Below, piece after piece: positions 45,402 to 53,696 of a stretch of DNA of 64,000 nt. Numbering within the stretch: position 1 is the stretch's first letter; every line of letters begins with the position of its first letter. This stretch comes from Marinobacter sp. (GTDB lineage: Bacteria > Pseudomonadota > Gammaproteobacteria > Pseudomonadales > Oleiphilaceae). The stretch lies in assembly GCA_014762755.1 (NCBI GenBank), contig JABURI010000172.1, positions 1 to 64,000 of the forward strand, read 5' to 3'. A model generated the notes under the pieces. The model was not told the DNA's origin. It saw nothing but the letters and a program-made list of their open reading frames with translations, and did not search any database. The position numbers and the translations under genes are program-made.

Positions 45402-46112
45402 ATGCTAATGAACCAGTCTGTCTTTCGTCTGACCCTGCCCATCCTGTTCGGTTACATTCCGCTGGGAATGGCCTTCGGCGTGCTGTTCTCGACACAGCTG
45501 GACTATCCCTGGTGGGCAGCACCGTTGATGGGCGTGCTGATCTATGCCGGGGCCGGCCAGATTCTGGCTGTCAGCCTGCTGGCCGTTGGCGCAGGGATGG
45601 TCGAGGTCTTTGTGGCCATGTTCGTGCTGAACGCCCGCCACCTGTTCTACGGTCTGTCACTGCTGGGCCAGTTCCGCGGTGCCGGCTGGCGCAAGGCCTA
45701 TCTGATCTTCGGGCTGACTGACGAAACCTATTCCCTGCTCACCAGCCGTCCCCGGGGGCCGGACCGGCACCACGAACAGGAGCTGGACTTCCGCATCACC
45801 GGTTTTAACCAGTGTTACTGGGTGATTGGCTGCGCCATCGGCGCTCTGCTGGGCGAAAACGTGGCCTTCGATAGCACGGGTATCGAATTTGCGCTCGTTG
45901 CCCTGTTTATCGTGCTCACGATCGAACAATACAAGGCCCTGAGAGACGGCTTCCCGATCTGGACCGGTGCCGCCGCAGCCGGAGTTGCCATGCTGCTTTT
46001 GGCCCCCTCTCACCAGCTGATCGGGGCTATTCTCATCGTAACCGCCGTATTGCTGGTGCATTACCGCCGTCTGAAGGCCAGGAGTGCCACCGAGGGCGTC
46101 ACACATGGCTGA
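45402..46112 (+). CDS. azlC: AzlC-type branched-chain amino-acid exporter, large subunit
   Basis: About 236 residues with multiple membrane helices. Signature parts: ILFGYIPLGMAFGVLFS, LIYAGAGQILAV and NARHLFYGLSLL. AzlC with AzlD exports leucine, valine or analogues; the real substrate cannot be read from the sequence. The exact start is uncertain: ATG 45402 and ATG 45408 are both without a clear ribosome site. The end overlaps azlD by 8 bp. Confidence 0.9.
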   Translation: MLMNQSVFRLTLPILFGYIPLGMAFGVLFSTQLDYPWWAAPLMGVLIYAGAGQILAVSLLAVGAGMVEVFVAMFVLNARHLFYGLSLLGQFRGAGWRKAYLIFGLTDETYSLLTSRPRGPDRHHEQELDFRITGFNQCYWVIGCAIGALLGENVAFDSTGIEFALVALFIVLTIEQYKALRDGFPIWTGAAAAGVAMLLLAPSHQLIGAILIVTAVLLVHYRRLKARSATEGVTHG

Positions 46113-46446
46113 CATTTCCTACCTGCTGTCCTTCATAGCCGTGGCGGCCATCGCCACCTTCGCGCCCCGGGTGATTCCGTTCGTGTTCTTCGAGCGTCAC
46201 ACCGAGCACCCGCTGATCAAGCACCTGGGCCGCTACCTTCCGGCTGCGGTGATGGCCTTGCTGGCAACGGTGTTCCTCACCCGTTCAGGCGACTGGCACG
46301 CGGTCCTGCCCGGCCTGGACGCAATCCTCCCCGGGTTGCTGGTGGTGGCCATCCATCTCTGGCGCCGCAACGCCCTGCTGTCCATCGCAGCCGGTACAGC
46401 CGCCTACATGGTGATCCAGCAAACGGGTTTTCTCTCCGGACTCTAA
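46105..46446 (+). CDS. azlD: AzlD-type transporter, small subunit
   Basis: 113 residues with four hydrophobic segments and the AzlD pattern (TFAPRVIPFVFF, RYLPAAVMALLATVFL). It starts with MADISYLL at 46105, overlapping the azlC stop by 8 bp, and completes the two-part exporter. Confidence 0.9.
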   Translation: MADISYLLSFIAVAAIATFAPRVIPFVFFERHTEHPLIKHLGRYLPAAVMALLATVFLTRSGDWHAVLPGLDAILPGLLVVAIHLWRRNALLSIAAGTAAYMVIQQTGFLSGL

Positions 46447-46517
46447 GCCTTTTGCCTTTCAGGTACGTACAGCTACAGTGAAGGAAGGCTCGAAATCCCA
46501 CCGACAGAGAGAACTTC

Positions 46518-46820
46518 ATGGTTACGCTCAACATCAACGGCGAGCAACACGAACTCGACGTCCCGGACAACATGCCGCTGCTCTGGGCCATCAGGGATGG
46601 CGTTGCCCAACAGGACAACTTTGATACCTACCTGCTGCCCCGGATGCCGGACGCACCCAGGGAAATCCATATCCACCTGATGGACCGCCAGGACGAACCC
46701 ATGGGTGGCGTCGGTGAGCCCGGCCTGCCTCCGGTTGCGCCCGCCCTGTGCAATGCCATCTATGCGGCTACCGGCAAGCGCATACGCCGGCTGCCCGTTG
46801 GCGATCAGCTGAAGGCCTGA
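46518..46820 (+). pseudogene. Remnant fusing the start of iorA to the end of iorB (isoquinoline 1-oxidoreductase-type)
   Basis: A 100-codon intact frame whose two halves belong to different subunits of a xanthine-oxidase-family enzyme. Residues 1-27 (MVTLNINGEQHELDVPDNMP then LLWAIRD) are the first strand and turn of the small [2Fe-2S] subunit, just before its cluster-binding cysteines. Residues 28-100 (GVAQQDNFDTYLLPRM, GGVGEPGLPPVAPALCNAIY, ATGKRIRRLPVG) are the C-terminus of the molybdopterin subunit. No cofactor site survives whole. The join is in frame at about 46598. Best read as a relic of a deletion of roughly 2-2.5 kb, estimated from usual family lengths. It overlaps the end of the convergent cyclase frame. 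Confidence 0.85.
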
Positions 46821-48678
46821 CGCCAGGGGCACCGGTGGCCAGGATTACAAACTCCTCCCCACCCCAACGCCCAAGATGATCCTCCTGGCGCAACACATTG
46901 GCGACCTTCCGGGCAACTTCACGCAGCACCTCATCGCCGGCCTCATGCCCCCAGGAGTCATTGATGCCCTTGAAATGGTCGAGATCCAGCAGGAGCACTG
47001 AGAACGGCAAGCCATGGCGTCGTGATTTGGCCAGCTCCCGATCGAGCTCTTCCTCTGTGCGGTAGCGGTTCCACGCTCCAGTCAGTGAGTCGTGGCTTGC
47101 AACGTGACTGAGCTGCTTATTGGCTTTCGCCAGAGCTGCCTGCTCTGCTCGTAGCAACTGATTCAGCCGGGTGATTTCGCTGATCGATGCCAACAGTGCC
47201 ATGTCTTCGGCCAGGTCCACGGCCGCGAGCCGTTCCACACGTTTCCAGGACTCGCTGCTACCTTCGATCCTTTCCAGCCAAGAATCGAAAGCCCTTCGAA
47301 AGTTCTCATCCTCACCCGGGGCACTGGTAAGGATGTCTTCCTCTGGCCTTCCTTCCCAATAGACACCCCTGCCCTGTTCTGGCCGGAAAATCAGAAACCA
47401 GCTCGTAACCTGCTCACCGGGCACCGGAACCGCCAGCAAGCCGCAGACGGCCCCGGTCTCGAGGTCACTGGCCAGAGGCTCGGCCGCCAGTCGCGATGAC
47501 AGCCACGGAGAGCGCCCTGTCTCCCGATTCAGTCTCGCAACCAATTGTCTGAGAGCCCCCATGGGCAAGGCTTCCCCGACAGTGACGACATCATCGTTGT
47601 TGGCGTACGCCATGCCGCTTGCCCGGAATAACGCAATCCAGTCAGTGGCGTATTTCTCCAACATTCCGGCGGGCGACAATCCGGCGGTTATATCCGTGAC
47701 AAGGACATCCCGGGATTTGTGAACTCTGTGAAGAAATTGTGCTTCCATCCGCGATTTCAGCAGGAACAGGCGCTGGGTAGCCATCAGAACCAGGGTACGG
47801 GCGGCATCCCGCGATGTCGGAGACAAAGGGACTGGCTTAGAGGAAGTACATGTGACCAGGCCCCATAGCCCCGCCGGGCCTACCAGAGCAATGGAAAGCA
47901 ACGCCCGGGCACTGAAGTAATCAAGGTACTCTGTCTGCCGGCGTGAGGGCGCCCGGAGTAGTGTGCCGCTGGCGTCGATCTCTGCCAACTGATCCGCAGA
48001 CAACGTTCCGGACACCAGCACGGGGACCAGACCCGCCCCGAGGTCCGGAATACTCCGGACCTGGTGCCTGATCATGTTGCGACGCTGAGCAGGCGGGTAC
48101 GCCTCAGCGGAAAAACGCTGCCCCTTCAGGGGCGAGATGCCTTTGCCCGTGCTCTCCGCCAGAAATACCCCATGTCCCTGCTCATCGAAATGGGCAACGA
48201 CCACCCGATCAAAACGTACAAGATCGCGTACCCCGTCCACGAGGATCTTCATCAGGTCATTCGGGTTGTGGGCGTTACCCAGTTTGCCAAGCCACCGGCT
48301 GACAGTACCGGTCAGTCGACGACTTCCAAGCCCGGTGATGGGTTCGATTTCGACTATCACCCAGGCCCCGGATCGGAACGCGTTGATCTGCAGCCGGACT
48401 CTCTGCCCCTGGTCGCCCCTGCGAATCGACACCGGGCCACTCAGGGCATCATCCTCGCTCAGCTCCCGGCGAATGCGGGCGAGAATACGATCTCCGAGAA
48501 CAGAGTCCGGAGATTCATCAAGCAGCTTCTCGGCAGGTACTTGCAGAAAGTACTCGGCGTTTGCACTGCACTGGACAATTCGATCCATCGAGTGGGTCAG
48601 TACCAGCAGGCAGCCGCATGGCTGAATCCTGAGAGCGCTCCGCTTGCAACCGTCGAGTCCGGCCATCTGCTTGGTCAC
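46768..48678 (-). CDS. Phytochrome-like GGDEF protein, truncated inside the GGDEF domain
   Basis: 636 residues as an open frame. It has a bacteriophytochrome-like PAS (LRIQPCGCLLVL, QCSANAEYFL), GAF (about 135-300) and a PHY-like region (about 310-500), then the GGDEF domain from about 528. RxxD (RQED) and GGEEF (606-610) are intact, but the protein ends 26 residues later in sequence antisense to the ior remnant; about 75 residues of the domain are missing, so cyclase activity is doubtful. The GAF lacks the PASDIP motif and the pocket His (SRRQTEYL, VTCTSS replace the usual), so chromophore binding is uncertain. A Cys at residue 11 is near the usual biliverdin site. The start codon is a GTG; ATG 48666 is possible. 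Confidence 0.8.
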   Translation of the reverse strand: MTKQMAGLDGCKRSALRIQPCGCLLVLTHSMDRIVQCSANAEYFLQVPAEKLLDESPDSVLGDRILARIRRELSEDDALSGPVSIRRGDQGQRVRLQINAFRSGAWVIVEIEPITGLGSRRLTGTVSRWLGKLGNAHNPNDLMKILVDGVRDLVRFDRVVVAHFDEQGHGVFLAESTGKGISPLKGQRFSAEAYPPAQRRNMIRHQVRSIPDLGAGLVPVLVSGTLSADQLAEIDASGTLLRAPSRRQTEYLDYFSARALLSIALVGPAGLWGLVTCTSSKPVPLSPTSRDAARTLVLMATQRLFLLKSRMEAQFLHRVHKSRDVLVTDITAGLSPAGMLEKYATDWIALFRASGMAYANNDDVVTVGEALPMGALRQLVARLNRETGRSPWLSSRLAAEPLASDLETGAVCGLLAVPVPGEQVTSWFLIFRPEQGRGVYWEGRPEEDILTSAPGEDENFRRAFDSWLERIEGSSESWKRVERLAAVDLAEDMALLASISEITRLNQLLRAEQAALAKANKQLSHVASHDSLTGAWNRYRTEEELDRELAKSRRHGLPFSVLLLDLDHFKGINDSWGHEAGDEVLREVARKVANVLRQEDHLGRWGGEEFVILATGAPGVRPSADRQRAAGVCACR

Positions 48679-48863
48679 ATCTTTAGTGAAGAATTCAATA
48701 AATTATACACTGCGCCTGCGCAAGGCCCTGAAATATTCCCTCATCATCGAAGCCGGCGTCTAAACCATTAGTGGCATTCGAGTAGCAGGCTACACTTCCA
48801 GGCATCTATAATATCCGGCCGTGCCGCGGTCTGCGGCAACCCCCTAAACCAGACGGTCCCGCG

Positions 48864-49811
48864 ATGAACCTGATCGACATCTTTCTCCAGACGCTGGAAA
48901 CCACCCTCCCGGTATTTGCCATGGTCTTTATCGGGCTCGGACTGCGGCGAATCGGCTGGATAGACGCCCCTTTTATCAATACCGCCTCGGCCCTTGTCTT
49001 CAAGGCAACACTGCCGACGCTGGTATTCCTCAGCATTATCCGCGCCGACCTTAACATCGCCCTGAATCCGGAACTGCTGCTGTTCTATCTGCTGGCCACC
49101 CTTGGTGGATTCGGTCTGACCTGGCTCTGGGCCACCTGGCGGGTACGCAGGGAGGATCGCGGGGTCTACGTGCAAGGGGCTTTCAGGGGCAACTGCGGGA
49201 TTGTCGGCCTGGCGCTGGCGGCCAACCTGTATGGCGATTTCGGCTTATCGGCGGGGGGTATCCTACTCGGCCTGGTGATCATTTCCTACAACGCCCTGTC
49301 GGTGGTGGTGCTGCTCGCCTACCAGCCCGGTCAGTCCGCCAGCTGGCAGAAGATCGTCCACGACATTGTCCGTAATCCGCTGATAATCGCCGTTGTGATA
49401 GCCATACCCTTTGCCTGGCTCAATATCGGCCTGCCGACCTGGGTCATGACGAGTGCTGACTATTTTGCTTCCCTGACCCTTCCCCTGGCGCTGCTGTGCA
49501 TCGGCGCAACCGTGTCACTGAGCTCCATCCGCAGTGACAGTAAGACCGCGTTCGGATCCAGCGCCATAAAGATGATCGTGTTGCCGGCCCTCTGCACCTT
49601 TGCCGGCTGGCTGGCCGGTTTCCGGGGCCCGGAGCTGGGGCTGATGTTCCTGTTCTTCGCCAGCCCGACCGCCGCCGCCAGTTTTGTGATGGCCAAGGCG
49701 CTGGGTGGCAATGACCGGCTGGCGGCCAATATCATCGCCCTGACCACCCTGATGGCCAGCGTGACGGTTACCGCCGGTGTCTTCCTGTTGCGCAGTTACG
49801 GCATCATCTGA
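48864..49811 (+). CDS. AEC-family transporter (auxin efflux carrier type)
   Basis: 315 residues with about ten membrane helices in two inverted halves, the AEC layout: VFAMVFIGLGLRRIGW at the start, FRGNCGIVGLALAANLYG (loop with the conserved RxN), and LCIGATVSLSSI / FFASPTAAASFVMAKALGG in the second half. Substrates in bacteria are usually small carboxylates such as malate. It overlaps the convergent kinase by 16 bp. Confidence 0.88.
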   Translation: MNLIDIFLQTLETTLPVFAMVFIGLGLRRIGWIDAPFINTASALVFKATLPTLVFLSIIRADLNIALNPELLLFYLLATLGGFGLTWLWATWRVRREDRGVYVQGAFRGNCGIVGLALAANLYGDFGLSAGGILLGLVIISYNALSVVVLLAYQPGQSASWQKIVHDIVRNPLIIAVVIAIPFAWLNIGLPTWVMTSADYFASLTLPLALLCIGATVSLSSIRSDSKTAFGSSAIKMIVLPALCTFAGWLAGFRGPELGLMFLFFASPTAAASFVMAKALGGNDRLAANIIALTTLMASVTVTAGVFLLRSYGII

Positions 49812-50563
49812 GCGCCGATCGCACGAATGACCTGGAATCCCCGCTGACACCCATCGAGGTAACCGCCTCCAAACAGGTTGTAGTGGTTCAGGTAGTGATA
49901 CAGGTTGTAGATGTCCCGCTTACGCGGATAGTCCGGAGTGCGGGCGTACATCCGGTCGTAGGCCTCGTAGAACGGCTCGCCGAAGCCGCCGAACATTTCG
50001 GTCATGGCCAGGTCCGCCTCCCGGTCACCACAATAGACGGCCGGGTCGATCAGCCAGGGGGCGTTCCGATCAAACAGGGCATTGCCGCTCCAGAGGTCCC
50101 CGTGTAAGAGGCTCGGATGCTCACAACGGCTATCCAGCCACCGGGCCAGGACCTCGCCGTGGCGCTGAAGCACCGTCTCAAACTCACCACGAACCTCCGG
50201 GTTCCGGATCCGCCCTACCTGGTACCCCAGACGGTCTGAGACAAAAAATTCGCCCCAGGAATCCGACCAGCGGTTCGGTTGCGGCGACAGGCCAATGTAG
50301 TTGTCCCGTCCCCAGCCATATCGATCCTGCTTCAGCCGGTGCATCAGCGCCAGCCCTTCACCGAGCATGGCAAGGGTTTCGGCTGTTGCCGGCTCAGACT
50401 CGATACCGGTGATCTCCAGCGTACTGTCATCCACCCGGGCCACCTCGGGAATCCGCACATCCGTGACCCCCGCCTGAGTCAACGCTGACCGGAGGCTCTC
50501 GAGGCCCTCCGCCTCGCAGATCAGTGCGTCGGCAAATCCGGTAGTATTATGTTTGATGAACAT
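49796..50563 (-). CDS. Fructosamine/ketosamine kinase family protein
   Basis: 255 residues. The protein-kinase-like fold shows HGDLWSGNALF (catalytic loop with Asp) and LIDPAVYCGDREADLAMTEMFGGF (the metal-binding DPA.. region and family signature). Family members phosphorylate sugar-modified amines so that the adducts fall off proteins. ATG 50563 follows AAGGGCAGAG; longer frames upstream are unsupported. Confidence 0.92.
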   Translation of the reverse strand: MFIKHNTTGFADALICEAEGLESLRSALTQAGVTDVRIPEVARVDDSTLEITGIESEPATAETLAMLGEGLALMHRLKQDRYGWGRDNYIGLSPQPNRWSDSWGEFFVSDRLGYQVGRIRNPEVRGEFETVLQRHGEVLARWLDSRCEHPSLLHGDLWSGNALFDRNAPWLIDPAVYCGDREADLAMTEMFGGFGEPFYEAYDRMYARTPDYPRKRDIYNLYHYLNHYNLFGGGYLDGCQRGFQVIRAIGAQMMP

Positions 50564-50645
50564 GACTCTGCCCTTTCTTGAATCGTTTCCGGCCGGGGCG
50601 TTAGATTGTACTGAGGCTAACACGTAACGGAGTCGCGCGACCGCT

Positions 50646-50924
50646 ATGGACAAGAAACGCTGGAAAATGCTGATCTCTGGCAAGGTGCAGGGAGTCTACT
50701 ACCGTGCCTCTACCGAAAAGGAAGCCAATCGGCTGGGGCTTTCCGGCTACGCCAGGAATCTGCCAGACGGGCGCGTTGAGGTAATTGCCGAAGGCAGTCC
50801 CGAGGAACTCCGCCAGTTGCACCGATGGTGCCAGGAGGGGCCTCCCGCAGCCAAAGTGACCGGCATCGAGGTTGAAGAACAGCGGGCCAACGGGGAGTTC
50901 TCGAATTTCGGGGTACGGTACTGA
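50646..50924 (+). CDS. Acylphosphatase
   Basis: 92 residues, the normal length. The active-site loop GKVQGVYYRASTEKEA has the catalytic Arg (YYR), and the second key residue, Asn, is in GYARNLPDGRVEVIAEG. It hydrolyses acyl phosphates. It is small and free-standing, divergent from the fructosamine kinase and convergent with the following unknown gene. Confidence 0.95.
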   Translation: MDKKRWKMLISGKVQGVYYRASTEKEANRLGLSGYARNLPDGRVEVIAEGSPEELRQLHRWCQEGPPAAKVTGIEVEEQRANGEFSNFGVRY

Positions 50925-50928
50925 AAAT

Positions 50929-51597
50929 TCAGAGATACCGTTGCCTCAGCGCCTGTTTCAACGCTTTCCGCCAGGCTTCTACATCGACCTCACAACTGCT
51001 CAGGACCTCAAAGTCCCTGTTCTCCAGGACCTCATCCTTCGGCGGCGCAGCGGACTGGATCACCCGGTCTCGTTCCTCCAGCAGGGCTGCAATATGAAAA
51101 CGGTAGAGCCTGACAAAGTGGGTTATCCAGATGTTCACAGGCCAACTCGGCGAGGCGTGGTCAATCTCAAACTCGCCAAGCCGGGGAATGATCTGGTCGG
51201 CGGAATGCCACTTCTCGTCGGTTACCCAGCGGTTGGTGGTAAAGAGACCGACCGGGTAGCCCCAGGCATCCATGGAGATGGCGATGAGGTGCATGGTGCG
51301 ATCCTCACCCTGCTCCCCATCCGGAAGCCTCAAGAACGTATGGAAATGGCCGTGTTCCGGGTTGTCCGGACGGTGGGCGTGGTAATAGTACTGGCTGCGG
51401 GTATCCCGGTCGAAGACATCACCCTTTGGGTAATGCTCCATTTCATAGAAGGTTCCCTGCCCCTTTAACACCTCACCGACAATATTCAGCCCGCCTTTCT
51501 CAAGCACGCGATAGCACTCCCGGACCCGTTTGGCCGAATCCAGGAGACTTTCGAGCTCTTCGTCCGCCAGGGCGGAGAGGTCAGGCTGAAAACCCAT
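50929..51597 (-). CDS. Conserved protein of unknown function in a sulfur-type cluster
   Basis: 222 residues, soluble, no signal. Recognisable stretches are DVFDRDTRSQYYYHAHRPDN, EHGHFHTFLRL and MHLIAISMDAWGYPVGLFTT; the clustered His and Tyr residues (HAH, HGHFH) suggest a metal-binding site. I recall similar proteins as a domain of unknown function but give no firm name. The ATG at 51597 overlaps the TAA of the upstream phosphatase-like gene (TAATG), so it should be translated with it. Confidence 0.75.
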   Translation of the reverse strand: MGFQPDLSALADEELESLLDSAKRVRECYRVLEKGGLNIVGEVLKGQGTFYEMEHYPKGDVFDRDTRSQYYYHAHRPDNPEHGHFHTFLRLPDGEQGEDRTMHLIAISMDAWGYPVGLFTTNRWVTDEKWHSADQIIPRLGEFEIDHASPSWPVNIWITHFVRLYRFHIAALLEERDRVIQSAAPPKDEVLENRDFEVLSSCEVDVEAWRKALKQALRQRYL

Positions 51598-52406
51598 TAA
51601 AGGCCCATGAGTTCCCGGACAGCACCTTCCCGGCTGGTCTTCATGCCGGCAGCACGTCCTTCTTCGATGGCAATCTCCGCAGGCACACCCATGTGGAAAC
51701 GGTAGAGAGCCCACATGGCCCCTACCCGGTTACTACTGGCGCAATGAAGCAGGATCGGATAATTCGCCGGTGACGATGCGATCTTCGAGAACGCCTCAAC
51801 CTGCGACTGCGTTGGTGCGGTGGTTGAAACACCCAGGGCATAGAAGTTCAGACCAGCGGCATGTGCCTCGGCTTTCTCTTCCGCTACCCCTTCTTCTTCC
51901 GTCAGCAGACTGACCACCGTATTGAACCCCTGGGCCTTCAGTTCCGCCATCGCGCCTTTCTCTACGTGACCGCCGGCTGCAATGAAAGGAGACGGCCGAT
52001 TGTAATTCTTGACTATCTGAGGCATCTCGCTGCCATAGGGCACCATGGGCCAGTCGTTTTCGATGGCAAACGGCAGGCCACGGTCGGGATTTTGCGCGGC
52101 TGTTCGGGGAACGGCAGCAGGCATTGGCTGGGCTGTACCACCACCGGACGCTGAGCCTGCCGCACAGGGGTTCGCTGACGGACTTGCTGCAGCACACGGA
52201 TTGGCCGCGGAGCAGGGGTTCGCCGCACTCGGGCTCGCCGCCGCACACGGATTCGCAGCAGCACACGGGTTGGCCGCCGACTGGCTGCTTGTCTGGGCCT
52301 GGGTCGGGGCCGGGTTCTGCGAATCGGAGCAACCGCTAACCCCCATGCCCAAAGCAATGGTAATGGCCACAGGCAATGCGGCACGTTTGAATCGATAACA
52401 GGTCAT
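51597..52406 (-). CDS. Lipoprotein with NPCAA repeats and a DUF442/Blh-type phosphatase domain
   Basis: 269 residues. Lipobox VSGC is followed by a linker with five NPC(A/S)A motifs (about 45-82, AANPCAAANPCAAASPSAA and on) and then a dual-specificity-phosphatase fold (about 130-265) with active-site loop LLHCASSNRVGAMW (Cys-x4-Arg). Blh/DUF442 domains occur with sulfide and persulfide genes. An envelope-anchored version with a Cys-rich repeat linker is unusual. SD GGAG before the ATG. Two YeeE/YedE genes lie just upstream and the unknown protein downstream overlaps its stop. Confidence 0.82.
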   Translation of the reverse strand: MTCYRFKRAALPVAITIALGMGVSGCSDSQNPAPTQAQTSSQSAANPCAAANPCAAASPSAANPCSAANPCAAASPSANPCAAGSASGGGTAQPMPAAVPRTAAQNPDRGLPFAIENDWPMVPYGSEMPQIVKNYNRPSPFIAAGGHVEKGAMAELKAQGFNTVVSLLTEEEGVAEEKAEAHAAGLNFYALGVSTTAPTQSQVEAFSKIASSPANYPILLHCASSNRVGAMWALYRFHMGVPAEIAIEEGRAAGMKTSREGAVRELMGL

Positions 52407-52418
52407 GACTGCGCTCCT

Positions 52419-53030
52419 TCAGTTCTTTTTAGTGTCTTCCGGATAGAGATCAGAGGCCTGGTAGGGCCCGCCCAGTTTCTGCTCAACCTTGCTGCCAAGC
52501 TTGAAACCACCCCAGGCCATTGCCGCCAGCACGATAATGATGAGCCATTCGGGAATGCCGGTAAGATCCATCAGCGTCTGCCCCTGAGGCCCGGGTGTCG
52601 CGAGGTAGAGCTGCTCGAGTGGGCCAAACCAGGCGGCAAACAGCGCGGTGCCAATGACCATTCCAATCATGAATACGACCGCGTCAATCCGTCCCCCGGC
52701 AAACCCGGCCACCGAAGTGCCCGGGCAATAGCCGCCGATGGCAAAACCGGCACCGATCAGCAATCCCCCAACCGCCATGGCAAGATAGAAAGGAGTGGGC
52801 ACGTAGTAGCTGGCATCGCCCATCAAACCGAACAGTTTCGACAGCCACAGCAGCAGGGCCGCGACAATGACGGCGGTAAACATCACCTTGAAGACAGACC
52901 AGTCTTCAAGCCGAAACTGCCCGGTGAGCTTCCGGGGGCTGCCAAACCCGGCATTTTCAAGCACAAAGCCGAACAGGAAGCCGGCAAGCAAGCCGGACGC
53001 AACGCCTGAATCATAGAGAGGCCAGATCAT
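52419..53030 (-). CDS. YeeE/YedE-family (sulfur transport) membrane protein, second half-type
   Basis: 203 residues with several membrane helices and the YeeE/YedE cysteine motif IGGYCPGTSVAGFAGGRIDA. In characterised relatives the family imports thiosulfate or selenium/sulfur compounds using conserved cysteines. It forms a pair with the upstream gene, overlapping it by 4 bp, as is common for the split family. Confidence 0.88.
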   Translation of the reverse strand: MIWPLYDSGVASGLLAGFLFGFVLENAGFGSPRKLTGQFRLEDWSVFKVMFTAVIVAALLLWLSKLFGLMGDASYYVPTPFYLAMAVGGLLIGAGFAIGGYCPGTSVAGFAGGRIDAVVFMIGMVIGTALFAAWFGPLEQLYLATPGPQGQTLMDLTGIPEWLIIIVLAAMAWGGFKLGSKVEQKLGGPYQASDLYPEDTKKN

Positions 53031-53533
53031 TGCCAGTACCTCCTCACAATAAAGCTGAACAGGAAACCCGCCGCGAAGAAGCAGATCAGGAACACGAAGC
53101 CCCCGACCGCCAGCGCCGCACCACCGGAAAGACCGAGGCCGCTGGTGCAGCCGCGTGCCAATCGGGCACCGAGTCCAGTCAGGACGCCCCCGATCAGAGC
53201 CAGCACGAGCCGGCTACCCACCCCGGATGACGGCCCCCGTTCCACCTGAGGCCTGAATCTTCGACCGGAGAGCGCACCGACAAGTGCCCCAATGAACGCT
53301 CCGAGCACCTCCCAGGTGATCCAGGCCTGCTGGGGTTCGCCGCGGACATAGTCACCCAGGTAGCGGTTGGCGGCCGTCAGTTCCGGTGCCAGCCACTGCC
53401 CGACTTCTGCGGTCAATCGGGTGAAGAAGCCGCTGGCACCCAAACCGTGGCCGGTCAGGACAAAGGTGAGAAACAGTGCCAACCCCAGGGCGATGCCTGC
53501 CCATAGAGGTGACCAGAAGGGGCGTGGAGACAT
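53027..53533 (-). CDS. YeeE/YedE-family (sulfur transport) membrane protein, first half-type
   Basis: 168 residues, four or so membrane helices, with the conserved Cys in GLGARLARGCTSGLGLSGGA. It leads the leftward sulfur-type operon. The promoter side (53534-53660) has AT-rich DNA with two GGTTAT direct repeats (about 53557 and 53578) that might be an operator for a sulfur-responsive repressor; that is a guess. Confidence 0.88.
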   Translation of the reverse strand: MSPRPFWSPLWAGIALGLALFLTFVLTGHGLGASGFFTRLTAEVGQWLAPELTAANRYLGDYVRGEPQQAWITWEVLGAFIGALVGALSGRRFRPQVERGPSSGVGSRLVLALIGGVLTGLGARLARGCTSGLGLSGGAALAVGGFVFLICFFAAGFLFSFIVRRYWQ

Positions 53534-53665
53534 ATCCGACTCCTTTTCGTTCAGTAGGTTATACCTGTTTTATATATGGTTATTCCCTACTGTCAAACCC
53601 ACAAGGCTGGATACCGCTCAAGAAGTGATACTGATCAAGTTTAGACCTGGAATACGCCCAATAAA

Positions 53666-53694
53666 AAACCCCGCCATTTCTGACGGGGTTTTAT
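53666..53694 (-). terminator. Rho-independent terminator of the tRNA-Ser transcript
   Basis: Stem AAAACCCCG / CGGGGTTTT with an ~10-nt loop, a few bases past the 3' end of tRNA-Ser on the minus strand, followed by T-rich sequence. Coordinates may be off by one base. Confidence 0.88.
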
Positions 53695-53696
53695 AT

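Noticed and set aside
46518-46820. Ordinary small ferredoxin-like gene
   Set aside because: The iron-sulfur cysteines are missing and the C-terminal half matches the end of a molybdopterin subunit, so it is a chimera.
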